Part shown: positions 1 to 5,688 of the stretch, one piece after another
How the letters are laid out: each line of letters starts with the position of its first letter
How positions within the stretch are numbered: the first letter of the stretch is position 1
NCBI GenBank assembly: GCA_003646355.1
Contig: QNFO01000087.1
Coordinates: forward strand, 1-5,930
Direction of reading: 5' to 3'
DNA length: 5,930 nucleotides
DNA from: Gammaproteobacteria bacterium
GTDB taxonomy: Bacteria; Pseudomonadota; Gammaproteobacteria; Pseudomonadales; Porticoccaceae
Made by a program: the position numbers and the translations under genes
Notes under the pieces: generated by a model
What the model saw: only the letters and a program-made list of their open reading frames with translations
Told to the model about the DNA's origin: nothing
Database searches by the model: none

Positions 1-164
1 CACTGTTTTTTATTCCCGCTGGTCTCGGTATCTTCTTCCTGCCCGAGGCGATGCAGCAGCAGTGGCCCGCCATACTTGCAGCGATAGTGGGCGGCACCTT
101 GCTATCGATTGCCTTAACTGGGCTCACGCTGAAAGCATTGACGCGCGGTATCGCTAAAGAATGA
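1..164 (+). CDS. lrgA: LrgA/CidA family holin-like membrane protein, C-terminal part
   Basis: This is the 3' end of a gene that begins left of the window. From base 3 it reads 53 codons to a TGA at 162-164. The visible protein is hydrophobic: a start resembling the LFFIPAGLGIF segment conserved in LrgA/CidA proteins, then a Glu/Gln-rich hydrophilic patch, a final membrane segment (about residues 24-45 of the visible part) and a short basic tail. LrgA/CidA proteins are small inner-membrane proteins likened to phage holins; together with LrgB they are linked to murein hydrolase control, or in some bacteria to transport of pyruvate or other small metabolites. The assignment rests mainly on the complete lrgB immediately downstream, whose ATG shares bases with this stop codon (ATGA), a layout typical of a translationally coupled lrgAB pair. 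The promoter lies outside the window. Confidence 0.85.
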   Translation, partial: LFFIPAGLGIFFLPEAMQQQWPAILAAIVGGTLLSIALTGLTLKALTRGIAKE

Positions 165-886
165 CTGACGCATTGCACAGCGAACCAATGGACTTTCTCT
201 TCTCGGCGGGCCTGCTGGCACTTACCCTTTGTGCGTATTTTGCAGGCCTGTGGGCCTTTCAAAAGGCCCGGCACTTCTCGCTGTTGCACCCCCTGGTGAG
301 TAGCTGCCTGTTAATCGCCGCCCTGCTTTACAGCTTTGATATCGACTACGCACGCTACCAACGAGCCAACAGTATTTTTTACTGGCTACTCGGCCCGGCA
401 ACCGTTGCCCTGGCGATACCTCTCGACCGGGAGTTCGCACGTATTCGCGCCCTCGCTCAACCCCTCTTACTGACCCTGTTATTCGGTGCCATTGCCGCGC
501 CCTTGTGTGCGGTAACGCTGGCCGCTTTATTTGGCGCGGACCCGCTGACCCTGCTCTCGCTGACACCGAAATCCGTCACCACCCCCATTGCTCTGGGCAT
601 CGCTAAAGAAATTGGTGCTTTGGGGGAGTTTACCGCTGGCGTGGTTATTTTTACTGGCGTGGTCGGGGCCATCGCCGGGCCGCGCTTATTGAGCCTGCTC
701 GGTGTCAACGATGAGCGCTTGCAAGGTTTTACGCTGGGTATCAATGCCCACGGTGTCGGTACGGCACGGGCTTTTGATATCAGCCCCCTTTGTGGTGCCT
801 TTTCAAGCCTGGCACTGGGCCTGACGGGTGTGCTGACCGCACTGACTTTACCGACCCTGTTGTTGTGGCTGTCAAAAATTCTTTAA
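161..886 (+). CDS. lrgB: LrgB/CidB family membrane protein
   Basis: A complete 241-residue polytopic membrane protein, close to the usual length of the family (about 230). It carries the family's conserved blocks: LLGPATVALAIPL at 76-88, TPKSVTTPIA at 135-144, GINAHGVGTARAF at 193-205 and GAFSSLALGL at 212-221. Hydrophobic stretches occupy roughly 13-33, 43-59, 73-88, 100-124, 157-180 and 213-237. LrgB acts with LrgA in the inner membrane. The pair has been described as modulating murein hydrolase export and autolysis, and in some species as a pyruvate or glycolate-type carrier; the substrate cannot be read from this sequence. The ATG at 161 overlaps the lrgA stop (ATGA), which favours it over a second in-frame ATG at 188; neither has a strong Shine-Dalgarno, as expected for coupled translation. 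A hairpin terminator follows about 60 bases after the stop. Confidence 0.95.
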   Translation: MTDALHSEPMDFLFSAGLLALTLCAYFAGLWAFQKARHFSLLHPLVSSCLLIAALLYSFDIDYARYQRANSIFYWLLGPATVALAIPLDREFARIRALAQPLLLTLLFGAIAAPLCAVTLAALFGADPLTLLSLTPKSVTTPIALGIAKEIGALGEFTAGVVIFTGVVGAIAGPRLLSLLGVNDERLQGFTLGINAHGVGTARAFDISPLCGAFSSLALGLTGVLTALTLPTLLLWLSKIL

Positions 887-943
887 GCCCTATCCTTTAA
901 TCCCTTGATGTACAACATAAGCGGTAGCAAAATCGAGGCGAAA

Positions 944-967
944 AAAAAGCCCGGTTAAGGGCTTTTT
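944..967. terminator. Bidirectional intrinsic terminator between convergent lrgB and FKBP gene
   Basis: A perfect 9-bp inverted repeat, AAAAAGCCC (944-952) and GGGCTTTTT (959-967), encloses a 6-base loop. Read on the minus strand, the stem is followed by eight consecutive Ts (complement of 941-948), a strong terminator for the FKBP gene, whose stop is at 990-992. Read on the plus strand, it ends in five Ts and can serve lrgB, whose stop is at 884-886. The rest of the interval between the two genes (887-943) shows nothing recognisable. Confidence 0.88.
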
Positions 968-989
968 CAGAGCTTTCAGTTGGCTTATT

Positions 990-1739
990 TTAGCCAGCGT
1001 CATCGCCCGTAGAGGCTTTTAATAACTCCACTTCAAAGATCAGTGTTTGATTGGGACCAATCAAACCACCTGTTCCACCCGGGCCGTAGGCTAGCCCTGC
1101 AGGCACATACAGCTCCCACTTGGCACCTTCTTTCATCAGTTGCAGCGCTTCAACCCAACCGGGGATCACCTGAGTCACACCAAACTGGGCGGGCACACCG
1201 CGCTTAACCGAACTGTCGAACTCAGTACCGTCAAGCAAGGTACCGACATAGTGCACTTCTACCGTATTTTCGGGCGCGGGGGTAGCACCTGTGCCAGCGG
1301 TGATCACTTTATATTGCAGGCCGCTTTCCAGGACCACGACATCGTCTTTCTTCGCGTTTTCTGCCAAAAAGACCTCGCCTTCTTTAATATTGGTTTCTGC
1401 CACCAGCTTTGCGCTCGCTTCCTGTTCAGCCATCATCTTCGCCTGGAAAGACTCGATCACCGCTTTAACTTCGTCTTCAGACAGTTTTGGCTCATTACCG
1501 GCCACGGCATCACTCAAGCCCAGTGTCAGCGAGGGGATATCAACCTCAAAGGCCTCGCCCTTAATTTGCCCGCCGATATTAGTACCCATAATGTAACTGA
1601 CTTTCTGTATTTCTGATTCCAGCGCCACTGCCGCTGCAACGGATGCCCCGGCCTTCGGCTTGCTGGCCTCTTCACAGCCCACGAGGAACAGTGATGCTGC
1701 GAGGGCAACGGGTAAAACCTTTATTTTTTTGAGCTTCAT
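990..1739 (-). CDS. fkpA: Lipoprotein FKBP-type peptidyl-prolyl cis-trans isomerase (FkpA/Mip-like)
   Basis: A 249-residue envelope protein that should catalyse cis-trans isomerisation of Xaa-Pro bonds and assist folding outside the cytoplasm. Residues 1-21 form a lysine-rich signal peptide ending in a lipobox LVGC with the lipidated Cys at 22. Residues +2 and +3 are Glu, not Asp, so outer-membrane sorting by Lol is expected. About 43-140 is the helical N-terminal FKBP extension (dimerisation/chaperone region in Mip and FkpA). The catalytic FKBP domain covers about 141-241 and keeps the pocket residues Y164, F174, D175, F186, V191, I192, W195, Y218, I227 and F235. The usual IPPN motif reads IGPN here (227-230). 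The ATG at 1739 is preceded by AGGA at a spacing of 7 bases. The gene lies downstream of trmB with a 96-base gap, so it may have its own promoter. The exact subfamily (FkpA, Mip or FklB-like) is not certain; the lipobox argues for an envelope form. Confidence 0.93.
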   Translation of the reverse strand: MKLKKIKVLPVALAASLFLVGCEEASKPKAGASVAAAVALESEIQKVSYIMGTNIGGQIKGEAFEVDIPSLTLGLSDAVAGNEPKLSEDEVKAVIESFQAKMMAEQEASAKLVAETNIKEGEVFLAENAKKDDVVVLESGLQYKVITAGTGATPAPENTVEVHYVGTLLDGTEFDSSVKRGVPAQFGVTQVIPGWVEALQLMKEGAKWELYVPAGLAYGPGGTGGLIGPNQTLIFEVELLKASTGDDAG

Positions 1740-1786
1740 CTAAATATCCTTTGTTTTAATAAGTGCCCTGTCGGCTCTTTTTTTGT

Positions 1787-1801
1787 GGGTAAATAATACC
1801 C
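1787..1801. promoter_or_regulatory. Short inverted repeat overlapping a possible -10 of the FKBP gene
   Basis: GGGTA (1787-1791) and TACCC (1797-1801) form a perfect 5-bp inverted repeat around a 5-base centre, about 50 bases upstream of the FKBP start codon. On the minus strand the centre includes TATTAT (complement of 1793-1798), a 5 of 6 match to a sigma-70 -10 element. No good -35 lies 16-18 bases upstream of it, so the promoter is weakly supported. The repeat could be an operator or a hairpin. It is not followed by a T run on the minus strand, so it is not a terminator for trmB. Confidence 0.25.
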
Positions 1802-1835
1802 GATTAAATTAACTAAACACCACTCTCGTCAGCCA

Positions 1836-2546
1836 CTAAAGCTCGCGACGATAGAGCAAATCCCATACCCCGTGACCCAGGCGCTGCCCGCGTTTTTCAA
1901 ATTTGGTGATGGGACGATAATCGGGCCGTGGTGAATACACCGCCTCCCCCGCCAAATTAGCAAAGCCTTCAGCTTCAAGCATGATTTCGACCATATGCTC
2001 AGCGTAGGGCTGCCAATCCGTGGCCATATGAAACTGACCATCAACAACAAGTTTCGTGCGAATTTTATCGACAAAAGCCTGCCGTACGATGCGTCGTTTA
2101 TTGTGCTTCTTTTTATGCCAGGGGTCGGGGAAATACAGTTGCACCCTGTCCAGACTGTTGTTTGGAATACAGTCGTCCAACACGTCCATGGCATCGGCAA
2201 GATAAATACGCAGATTGGATAAGCCCAGTTCTGCTGCGCGATTCACCAGTCGCCCGGCACCGGGCGGATAAACTTCAATACCGACAAAATCCTTATCGGG
2301 CTCATTTTCAGCCATGGTCAGCAGTGAGTCGCCCATGCCAAAGCCTATCTCCAGCACCACGGGTGCCACGCGGCCAAACACTGCTGCCCAATCATCTATC
2401 GGGCCGGCAAATAAACTCAGGCGAAAGTTGGGCCAATGCTGTTCAAGCCCGCGCTGCTGGCCCTCTGTCATACGGCCACTGCGCAGCACATAGCTGCGGA
2501 TGGATTTTTTCTTGTACTCGGGTCGAAAATTCGTCGCTTCAGTCAT
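1836..2546 (-). CDS. trmB: tRNA (guanine-46-N7)-methyltransferase
   Basis: A 236-residue SAM-dependent Rossmann-fold methyltransferase that makes m7G at position 46 in the variable loop of many tRNAs, acting in the cytoplasm. The length matches E. coli TrmB (239). Landmarks: a basic N-terminal segment with [12 protein letters not shown] (14-25), SAM-binding motif EIGFGMG at 66-72, GIEVYPPG at 89-96, [13 protein letters not shown] at 140-152 with the catalytic-region Asp141, TDW at 176-178, and the substrate-binding C-terminus [18 protein letters not shown] at 213-230. I chose the ATG at 2546 because GGCGGTGA (complement of 2555-2562) sits 8 bases upstream. A TTG at 2573 would add nine unconserved residues and overlap the preceding gene. 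That preceding gene, DUF423, ends 8 bases before this start, its stop codon lying inside the ribosome binding site, so the two are probably co-translated from one transcript. Both substrate and cofactor motifs are intact. Confidence 0.97.
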   Translation of the reverse strand: MTEATNFRPEYKKKSIRSYVLRSGRMTEGQQRGLEQHWPNFRLSLFAGPIDDWAAVFGRVAPVVLEIGFGMGDSLLTMAENEPDKDFVGIEVYPPGAGRLVNRAAELGLSNLRIYLADAMDVLDDCIPNNSLDRVQLYFPDPWHKKKHNKRRIVRQAFVDKIRTKLVVDGQFHMATDWQPYAEHMVEIMLEAEGFANLAGEAVYSPRPDYRPITKFEKRGQRLGHGVWDLLYRREL

Positions 2547-2554
2547 GTCTACGT

Positions 2555-2562
2555 TCACCGCC
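2555..2562 (-). promoter_or_regulatory. Ribosome binding site deciding the trmB start
   Basis: On the minus strand these bases read GGCGGTGA, one mismatch from the full anti-Shine-Dalgarno complement GGAGGTGA, with 8 bases to the ATG at 2546. The final TGA (complement of 2555-2557) is also the stop codon of the DUF423 gene, so termination there leaves a ribosome directly on the trmB binding site. This supports coupling and the shorter trmB start. Confidence 0.65.
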
Positions 2563-2956
2563 GAAAGTGACAAATTGCCAGGCTAGTCCAGCCCAACAGA
2601 AAAAACACCCCACCTACCGGCACACACATACCGAGCCAGCTTTTCTGAGTCAATGCCAGGAGATAAAGACTGCCACTAAAGAACACCATGCCCAGTACAA
2701 ACAAACAGGCCGCTACTACCGCCCAGCGGGCAGCACGAGGGCTGGCTTCACAGCTCGACGCAAAGAAGGCACAAGCCAGTAAGCCGACAACGTGAAACAT
2801 CTGGTAGCGCACACCGGTATGCCAGTACTGCATCGCCTCGGGGGCGATCAAGGCCTTTAAGCCATGGGCACCAAAAGCGCCGAGGGCTACAACCAGAAAG
2901 CCGTTAATTACCACCAGCAACGGCAACGAACGACTACCGATAGGGTTTGAACTCAC
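2555..2956 (-). CDS. ygdD: DUF423 (UPF0382) inner-membrane protein, YgdD-like
   Basis: A 133-residue integral membrane protein of the DUF423 family; its biochemical function is unknown. Four hydrophobic segments are visible at about 11-30, 51-66, 77-101 and 108-128. Family signatures are GAFGAHGLK at 26-34, [11 protein letters not shown] at 45-55, [10 protein letters not shown] at 93-102 and PVGG...FLLGW at 113-123, and the length is typical of the family. The start is a GTG at 2954-2956, supported by AGGTGG (complement of 2963-2968) six bases upstream. The gene lies about 50 bases beyond the rpoH terminator and 8 bases ahead of trmB, so it is probably the first gene of a small trmB-containing unit. 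No convincing promoter can be picked between the terminator and the start; a TATATT just before the ribosome binding site is too close to serve a normal leader. The symbol follows the E. coli homologue. Confidence 0.92.
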   Translation of the reverse strand: MSSNPIGSRSLPLLVVINGFLVVALGAFGAHGLKALIAPEAMQYWHTGVRYQMFHVVGLLACAFFASSCEASPRAARWAVVAACLFVLGMVFFSGSLYLLALTQKSWLGMCVPVGGVFFLLGWTSLAICHFRR

Positions 2957-2962
2957 TGTAGG

Positions 2963-2968
2963 CCACCT
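2963..2968 (-). promoter_or_regulatory. Ribosome binding site for the GTG start of the DUF423 gene
   Basis: The minus strand reads AGGTGG, followed by six bases and then the GTG at 2954-2956. It supports a GTG initiation codon; the next in-frame ATG codes residue 42, inside the conserved core, and is too late to be the start. Confidence 0.6.
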
Positions 2969-3005
2969 AATATAAGAGGGAGAAAAACTGACTGAGCTTA
3001 CGATG

Positions 3006-3044
3006 CACTTAAAAAAACCGCGAAATTCGCGGTTTTTTTAAGTG
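3006..3044 (-). terminator. Long palindromic intrinsic terminator of rpoH
   Basis: A perfect inverted repeat with 19-base arms (3006-3024 and 3026-3044) around a single central base. On the minus strand it folds as a GC-rich core (CCGCGAA...TTCGCGG, with a small AT loop) followed by seven Ts, starting about 30 bases past the rpoH stop at 3075-3077. The A and T tracts and the CACTT/AAGTG tips extend the pairing well beyond the core. It is symmetric and could also stop plus-strand transcription, but no plus-strand gene approaches it. Confidence 0.9.
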
Positions 3045-3054
3045 TTAAACACTT
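3040..3054. repeat. Perfect 15-base palindrome overlapping the rpoH terminator
   Basis: AAGTGTT (3040-3046) and AACACTT (3048-3054) are exact inverted copies around one central base. The 3040-3044 segment is also the outer tip of the 39-base terminator palindrome, so in RNA the two structures compete for the same five bases. It lies 20 bases beyond the rpoH stop codon. It could be part of an extended 3' structure or a protein site; no function is evident. Confidence 0.5.
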
Positions 3055-3074
3055 TGAACTTGTTCTTAGAGGAT

Positions 3075-3929
3075 TTAAGCCTCGAGGAAAGTGCGCACCT
3101 TTTTCATGGCGTTTTGCTCGAGCTGACGAATACGCTCCGCCGATACACCGTAGATCGCGGCCAGATCGTGCAAGGTTGACTTTGCATCGCTCAACCAGCG
3201 CTGGCGAATAATGTCCTGACTACGTTCATCCAGCTCGCCAAGTGCGGTGACCAGACGGGCCTTGCTATCACTTTCCCAATCGGCATCTTCAACTAACAGA
3301 GCCGGGTCAGCCTCACGATCTTCAAGGTAGAGGGCCGGTGCCTGGTAGGCACTTTCGTCATCGTCATCGGACGAAGCATCAAAGCCAGCATCTCGGGCGG
3401 AGAGACGTTTTTCCATCTCGCGCACATGCTTAACTTCTACACCCAGATCTTCGGCGATGGCTTTGGCTTCATCATTGGTCAACCAGGCCAGGCGTTTTTT
3501 CGCGCCGCGAAGATTAAAGAACAACTTGCGCTGCGCCTTGGTAGTCGCAACTTTAACGATGCGCCAGTTACGCAGTACAAACTCATGGATTTCAGCCTTG
3601 ATCCAATGCACGGCAAAAGAGATCAAACGCACGCCCCTCTCAGGGTTAAAGCGCTTAACTGCCTTCATCAGACCAACATTGCCTTCCTGAATAATGTCTG
3701 CCAGAGGCAGGCCATAACCATTGTAGGAACGGGCAATATGCACCACGAAGCGTAGGTGAGCCATAATCAGTTGACGTGCACTGTCGACGTCATCCTCAAA
3801 ATACAGACGTTCAGCGAGGGCTTTCTCCTCCTCAACGGAGAGAATTGCAATCGTGCTCACACCCTGCATATAGGCCCCGAGGTTACCCCCTGGCGCCATC
3901 CATTGAATCGATTGAAGACTCGTACTCAT
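3075..3929 (-). CDS. rpoH: RNA polymerase heat-shock sigma factor sigma-32
   Basis: A 284-residue sigma factor, the same length as E. coli RpoH, that directs RNA polymerase to heat-shock promoters for chaperones and proteases. Region 1.2 lies near 22-50. Region 2 spans about 52-122, with the core-binding/-10 recognition stretch [37 protein letters not shown] split over 78-114. The RpoH box QRKLFFNLR is intact at 133-141; this element separates RpoH from RpoD and RpoS and is involved in turnover and core binding. An acidic SSDDDDES stretch (186-193) precedes region 4, whose helix-turn-helix covers about 252-276 ([21 protein letters not shown]). The ATG at 3929 has GAGGT ending 4 bases upstream. 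It follows ftsX in the same direction with a 96-base gap that holds promoter-like elements, so it can be made both from its own promoters and by read-through from ftsYEX. It ends in a strong terminator. Confidence 0.98.
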   Translation of the reverse strand: MSTSLQSIQWMAPGGNLGAYMQGVSTIAILSVEEEKALAERLYFEDDVDSARQLIMAHLRFVVHIARSYNGYGLPLADIIQEGNVGLMKAVKRFNPERGVRLISFAVHWIKAEIHEFVLRNWRIVKVATTKAQRKLFFNLRGAKKRLAWLTNDEAKAIAEDLGVEVKHVREMEKRLSARDAGFDASSDDDDESAYQAPALYLEDREADPALLVEDADWESDSKARLVTALGELDERSQDIIRQRWLSDAKSTLHDLAAIYGVSAERIRQLEQNAMKKVRTFLEA

Positions 3930-3954
3930 AACAACCTCTTTAAATCAGCGACGT

Positions 3955-3982
3955 AGTTTACCACTCTTATGTTTGATAACAA
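3955..3982 (-). promoter_or_regulatory. Possible sigma-70 promoter of rpoH
   Basis: On the minus strand TTGTTA (complement of 3977-3982) and TAAACT (complement of 3955-3960) are 16 bases apart; each matches 4 of 6 consensus positions. It overlaps the putative sigma-E promoter. A second weak candidate slightly upstream is TTGAAT (complement of 3997-4002) and TGTTAT (complement of 3974-3979) at 17 bases. At least one housekeeping promoter is expected for rpoH, but which of these is used cannot be decided from sequence. Confidence 0.3.
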
Positions 3983-3999
3983 AAGGCCGTAAAAGTTCA
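3972..3999 (-). promoter_or_regulatory. Putative sigma-E (RpoE) promoter of rpoH
   Basis: On the minus strand TGAACTT (complement of 3993-3999) and TCAAA (complement of 3972-3976) are separated by exactly 16 bases. The known sigma-E pattern is GGAACTT, 15-17 bases, TCAAA or TCTGA, so 11 of 12 positions match with ideal spacing. The start site would fall near 3965, giving a leader of about 35 bases before the rpoH ATG at 3929. E. coli rpoH has a sigma-E-dependent promoter (P3), which makes this biologically plausible. Seen: the motifs and spacing. Inferred: activity. Confidence 0.6.
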
Positions 4000-4025
4000 T
4001 TCAAGTGCCTGTTTTGCCTAGCGAA

Positions 4026-5027
4026 TCACGGTTCCAGCTGTGCAATATGCCGACCCACCGCAAGCGCTGCGCCGACCAGACCGAGAATGCCGCCAAGGGC
4101 GATTAAAACCAGCATGCCCTCAAGACCAATATTCTTCAGCGCGAAGTCACTTTGATAGAGAGCCGCCAGACGGCTCACCGTTGCGCCCAGCCAAAACTGG
4201 GCAATCACCACCCCCAGCCAGGCAATTAATCCGCCGAAAATGCCGTACCAAAGCCCGGTGTAAAGGAAAGGCCGCCGCACAAAGCTATTCGTGCCACCGA
4301 CCAGCTTGACCACCAGAATTTCCTCACGGCGATTTTCTATCGCCAGACGAATCGTATTACCGACCACCAGCAAAACACCCAGGGACAAGGCCCCACCCAG
4401 CAACACGGTGATTTGCCGGCCGATATCGAGTATCTGCTGCATGCGCTGCAGCCACTTCATGTCGAGCTGCACCTCATCGACCAGAGGGTGCTTAGCCAGC
4501 GTTTTCACCAGCTGCTCAACCCGTGGCACATCGGCCTCAATGGCGGCAATCGGCACCACAAGTAGCACCGGCGGCAGTGGGTTTTCATCGAGTAAGTTTA
4601 AAGCCTCACCAAAACCCGCGCTGTCCTGCAGGGCATCGAGCGCCTGATTGGGTGAAATATAGTGTACCTCCGCCAGATCACTATTGGCTTCAAGCCGCTT
4701 GATCAAGCTCTTGACGGCCTTATCTTTAGCACCCTTTTTCAGAAACAGGGTCATCTGTGCACTGCTATCCCAACTGCCGCTGAGTTGTTGCAAACTCGAA
4801 ACACCGACGTACAGCATGGCCGGCAGAGCCAGGGCGATGGCAACAACCAGCATTGTCATGACACTTTGCAGGGGCTCAGCGACCATGCGCTCAAAACTTT
4901 CAGAGGCATTTTTGCGATGGTTATGAAAATAAGCGCGCACGATCGAGAGCAAATTCCTGCGGCTTTCGACCGCACCACTGCGCCGGGGCTGGGATGGCGT
5001 ACCTGTTTCGACCTTATGCCGGGGCAA
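4026..5027 (-). CDS. ftsX: Cell division protein FtsX, permease-like subunit of FtsEX
   Basis: A 333-residue inner-membrane protein that pairs with FtsE at the divisome and, in gammaproteobacteria, controls EnvC-dependent amidase activation and divisome assembly. It is not thought to transport a substrate. The topology is the standard FtsX one: cytoplasmic N-terminal tail of about 53 residues, TM1 at about 54-76, a large periplasmic domain at about 77-200 (the EnvC-binding region in the family), TM2 at about 203-228, the conserved cytoplasmic loop ILVVKLVGGTNSFVRRPFLYTG at 237-258 (split here), TM3 at about 257-279 and TM4 at about 302-324. The start is a TTG at 5025-5027 with GGAGG (complement of 5037-5041) 9 bases upstream; it overlaps the end of ftsE by 14 bases. 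The next in-frame ATG codes residue 48, just before TM1, and would remove the tail. E. coli FtsX is slightly longer (352). Confidence 0.96.
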   Translation of the reverse strand: MPRHKVETGTPSQPRRSGAVESRRNLLSIVRAYFHNHRKNASESFERMVAEPLQSVMTMLVVAIALALPAMLYVGVSSLQQLSGSWDSSAQMTLFLKKGAKDKAVKSLIKRLEANSDLAEVHYISPNQALDALQDSAGFGEALNLLDENPLPPVLLVVPIAAIEADVPRVEQLVKTLAKHPLVDEVQLDMKWLQRMQQILDIGRQITVLLGGALSLGVLLVVGNTIRLAIENRREEILVVKLVGGTNSFVRRPFLYTGLWYGIFGGLIAWLGVVIAQFWLGATVSRLAALYQSDFALKNIGLEGMLVLIALGGILGLVGAALAVGRHIAQLEP

Positions 5028-5688
5028 GAGCGGCTGCCTCCGATAGTCGTCCCTGATCCAGGGTTAAGACTCTTTCGCCCATGGATGAAATTAGCGCGAT
5101 ATCGTGGGTCGCCACCAGCACGCTAACACCGACATTTCGGAAGTCTTCAAACAGGGTCATGATTTCCGCCGATAGCTCGGGGTCGAGGTTGCCCGTTGGC
5201 TCATCGGCGAGCAGGATGCGCGGCGTGTGTACCACGGCCCGCGCGATGCCGATGCGCTGCTGCTCACCGCCCGATAATTGCACGGGGTTGAGCTTTTCTT
5301 TGCTCAGCAAGCCAACCTTGTCGAGGGCGGCACGCACACGCCGCTCAATGTCTCGGTGCTGGGCGCCCGAAACCTGCATCGGCAGGGCCACATTGTCGAA
5401 CACACTGCGGTCAAACAGCAGCTGGTGGTTTTGAAAAACCACGCCGACACGCCGTCGATAATAGGGTATCTGGCTTTTGTGCAGGCGACTGAGGTTCTTG
5501 CCATTGACCAGCAGTTGACCGCCGGAAGGGCGCTCCATCAGCATAATCAGCTTTAACAGCGTACTTTTACCGGCACCGGAATGTCCGGTGAGAAAGGCCA
5601 TCTCTCCGGCATCAATTGCAAAACTCACCTGGCTCAGCGCTTCATGGCCGTCCGGGTAGCGCTTGCTGACATTATCAAATTCGATCAT
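5014..5688 (-). CDS. ftsE: Cell division ATP-binding protein FtsE
   Basis: A 224-residue ABC-type ATPase, the usual FtsE length (222 in E. coli). It binds FtsX at the cytoplasmic face of the division site and drives the conformational change that activates septal peptidoglycan hydrolysis. All ATPase elements are present in order: Walker [10 protein letters not shown] at 35-43, Q-loop Q86 in VVFQNHQLL, signature LSGGEQQR at 138-145, Walker B RILLADE at 157-163 (D162, E163), D-loop NLDP at 167-170 and switch histidine H195. The ATG at 5688 overlaps the end of ftsY by four bases (ATGA-type junction, ftsY stop at 5685-5687). There is only a weak GATGG upstream, consistent with translational coupling to ftsY. 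The 3' end overlaps ftsX by 14 bases, so ftsY-ftsE-ftsX form one transcription unit with rpoH next in line. Confidence 0.98.
   Translation of the reverse strand: MIEFDNVSKRYPDGHEALSQVSFAIDAGEMAFLTGHSGAGKSTLLKLIMLMERPSGGQLLVNGKNLSRLHKSQIPYYRRRVGVVFQNHQLLFDRSVFDNVALPMQVSGAQHRDIERRVRAALDKVGLLSKEKLNPVQLSGGEQQRIGIARAVVHTPRILLADEPTGNLDPELSAEIMTLFEDFRNVGVSVLVATHDIALISSMGERVLTLDQGRLSEAAALAPA
5037..5041 (-). promoter_or_regulatory. Ribosome binding site for the TTG start of ftsX
   Basis: The minus strand reads GGAGG inside the 3' end of ftsE, 9 bases ahead of the TTG at 5025-5027. It is the reason for choosing this rare initiation codon over later in-frame candidates such as the TTG at residue 26, the GTG at residue 30 or the ATG at residue 48. 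Confidence 0.6.

Noticed and set aside
150..610. The 12-base string ATCGCTAAAGAA occurs at the end of lrgA (150-161) and inside lrgB (599-610), coding IAKE in both
   Set aside because: Short, not extended on either side beyond a couple of bases, and not placed at a boundary; most likely chance or a shared short peptide.
1140..1616. Plus-strand open frame opposite the FKBP gene
   Set aside because: The minus strand encodes an intact FKBP with all pocket residues; the opposite frame has no ribosome binding site or recognisable motif.
1764..1782. GCC-loop-GGC followed by a T run on the plus strand, terminator-like
   Set aside because: The stem is only about three to four pairs and no plus-strand gene runs toward it.
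1740..1835. Sigma-32 or sigma-E promoter before the FKBP gene
   Set aside because: A GGCACTT resembling a sigma-E -35 lies too close to the start codon, with no matching -10; no CTTGAAA/CCCCAT pair was seen.
2547..2573. TTG-initiated nine-residue extension of TrmB
   Set aside because: It would overlap the DUF423 gene by 19 bases, uses a rare start codon, and a strong ribosome binding site points to the ATG at 2546.
2162..2782. A long plus-strand open frame opposite trmB and the DUF423 gene (206 codons)
   Set aside because: It is antisense to two genes with clear family motifs, lacks recognisable domains, and is rich in His, Arg, Ser and Gln as expected for a shadow frame.
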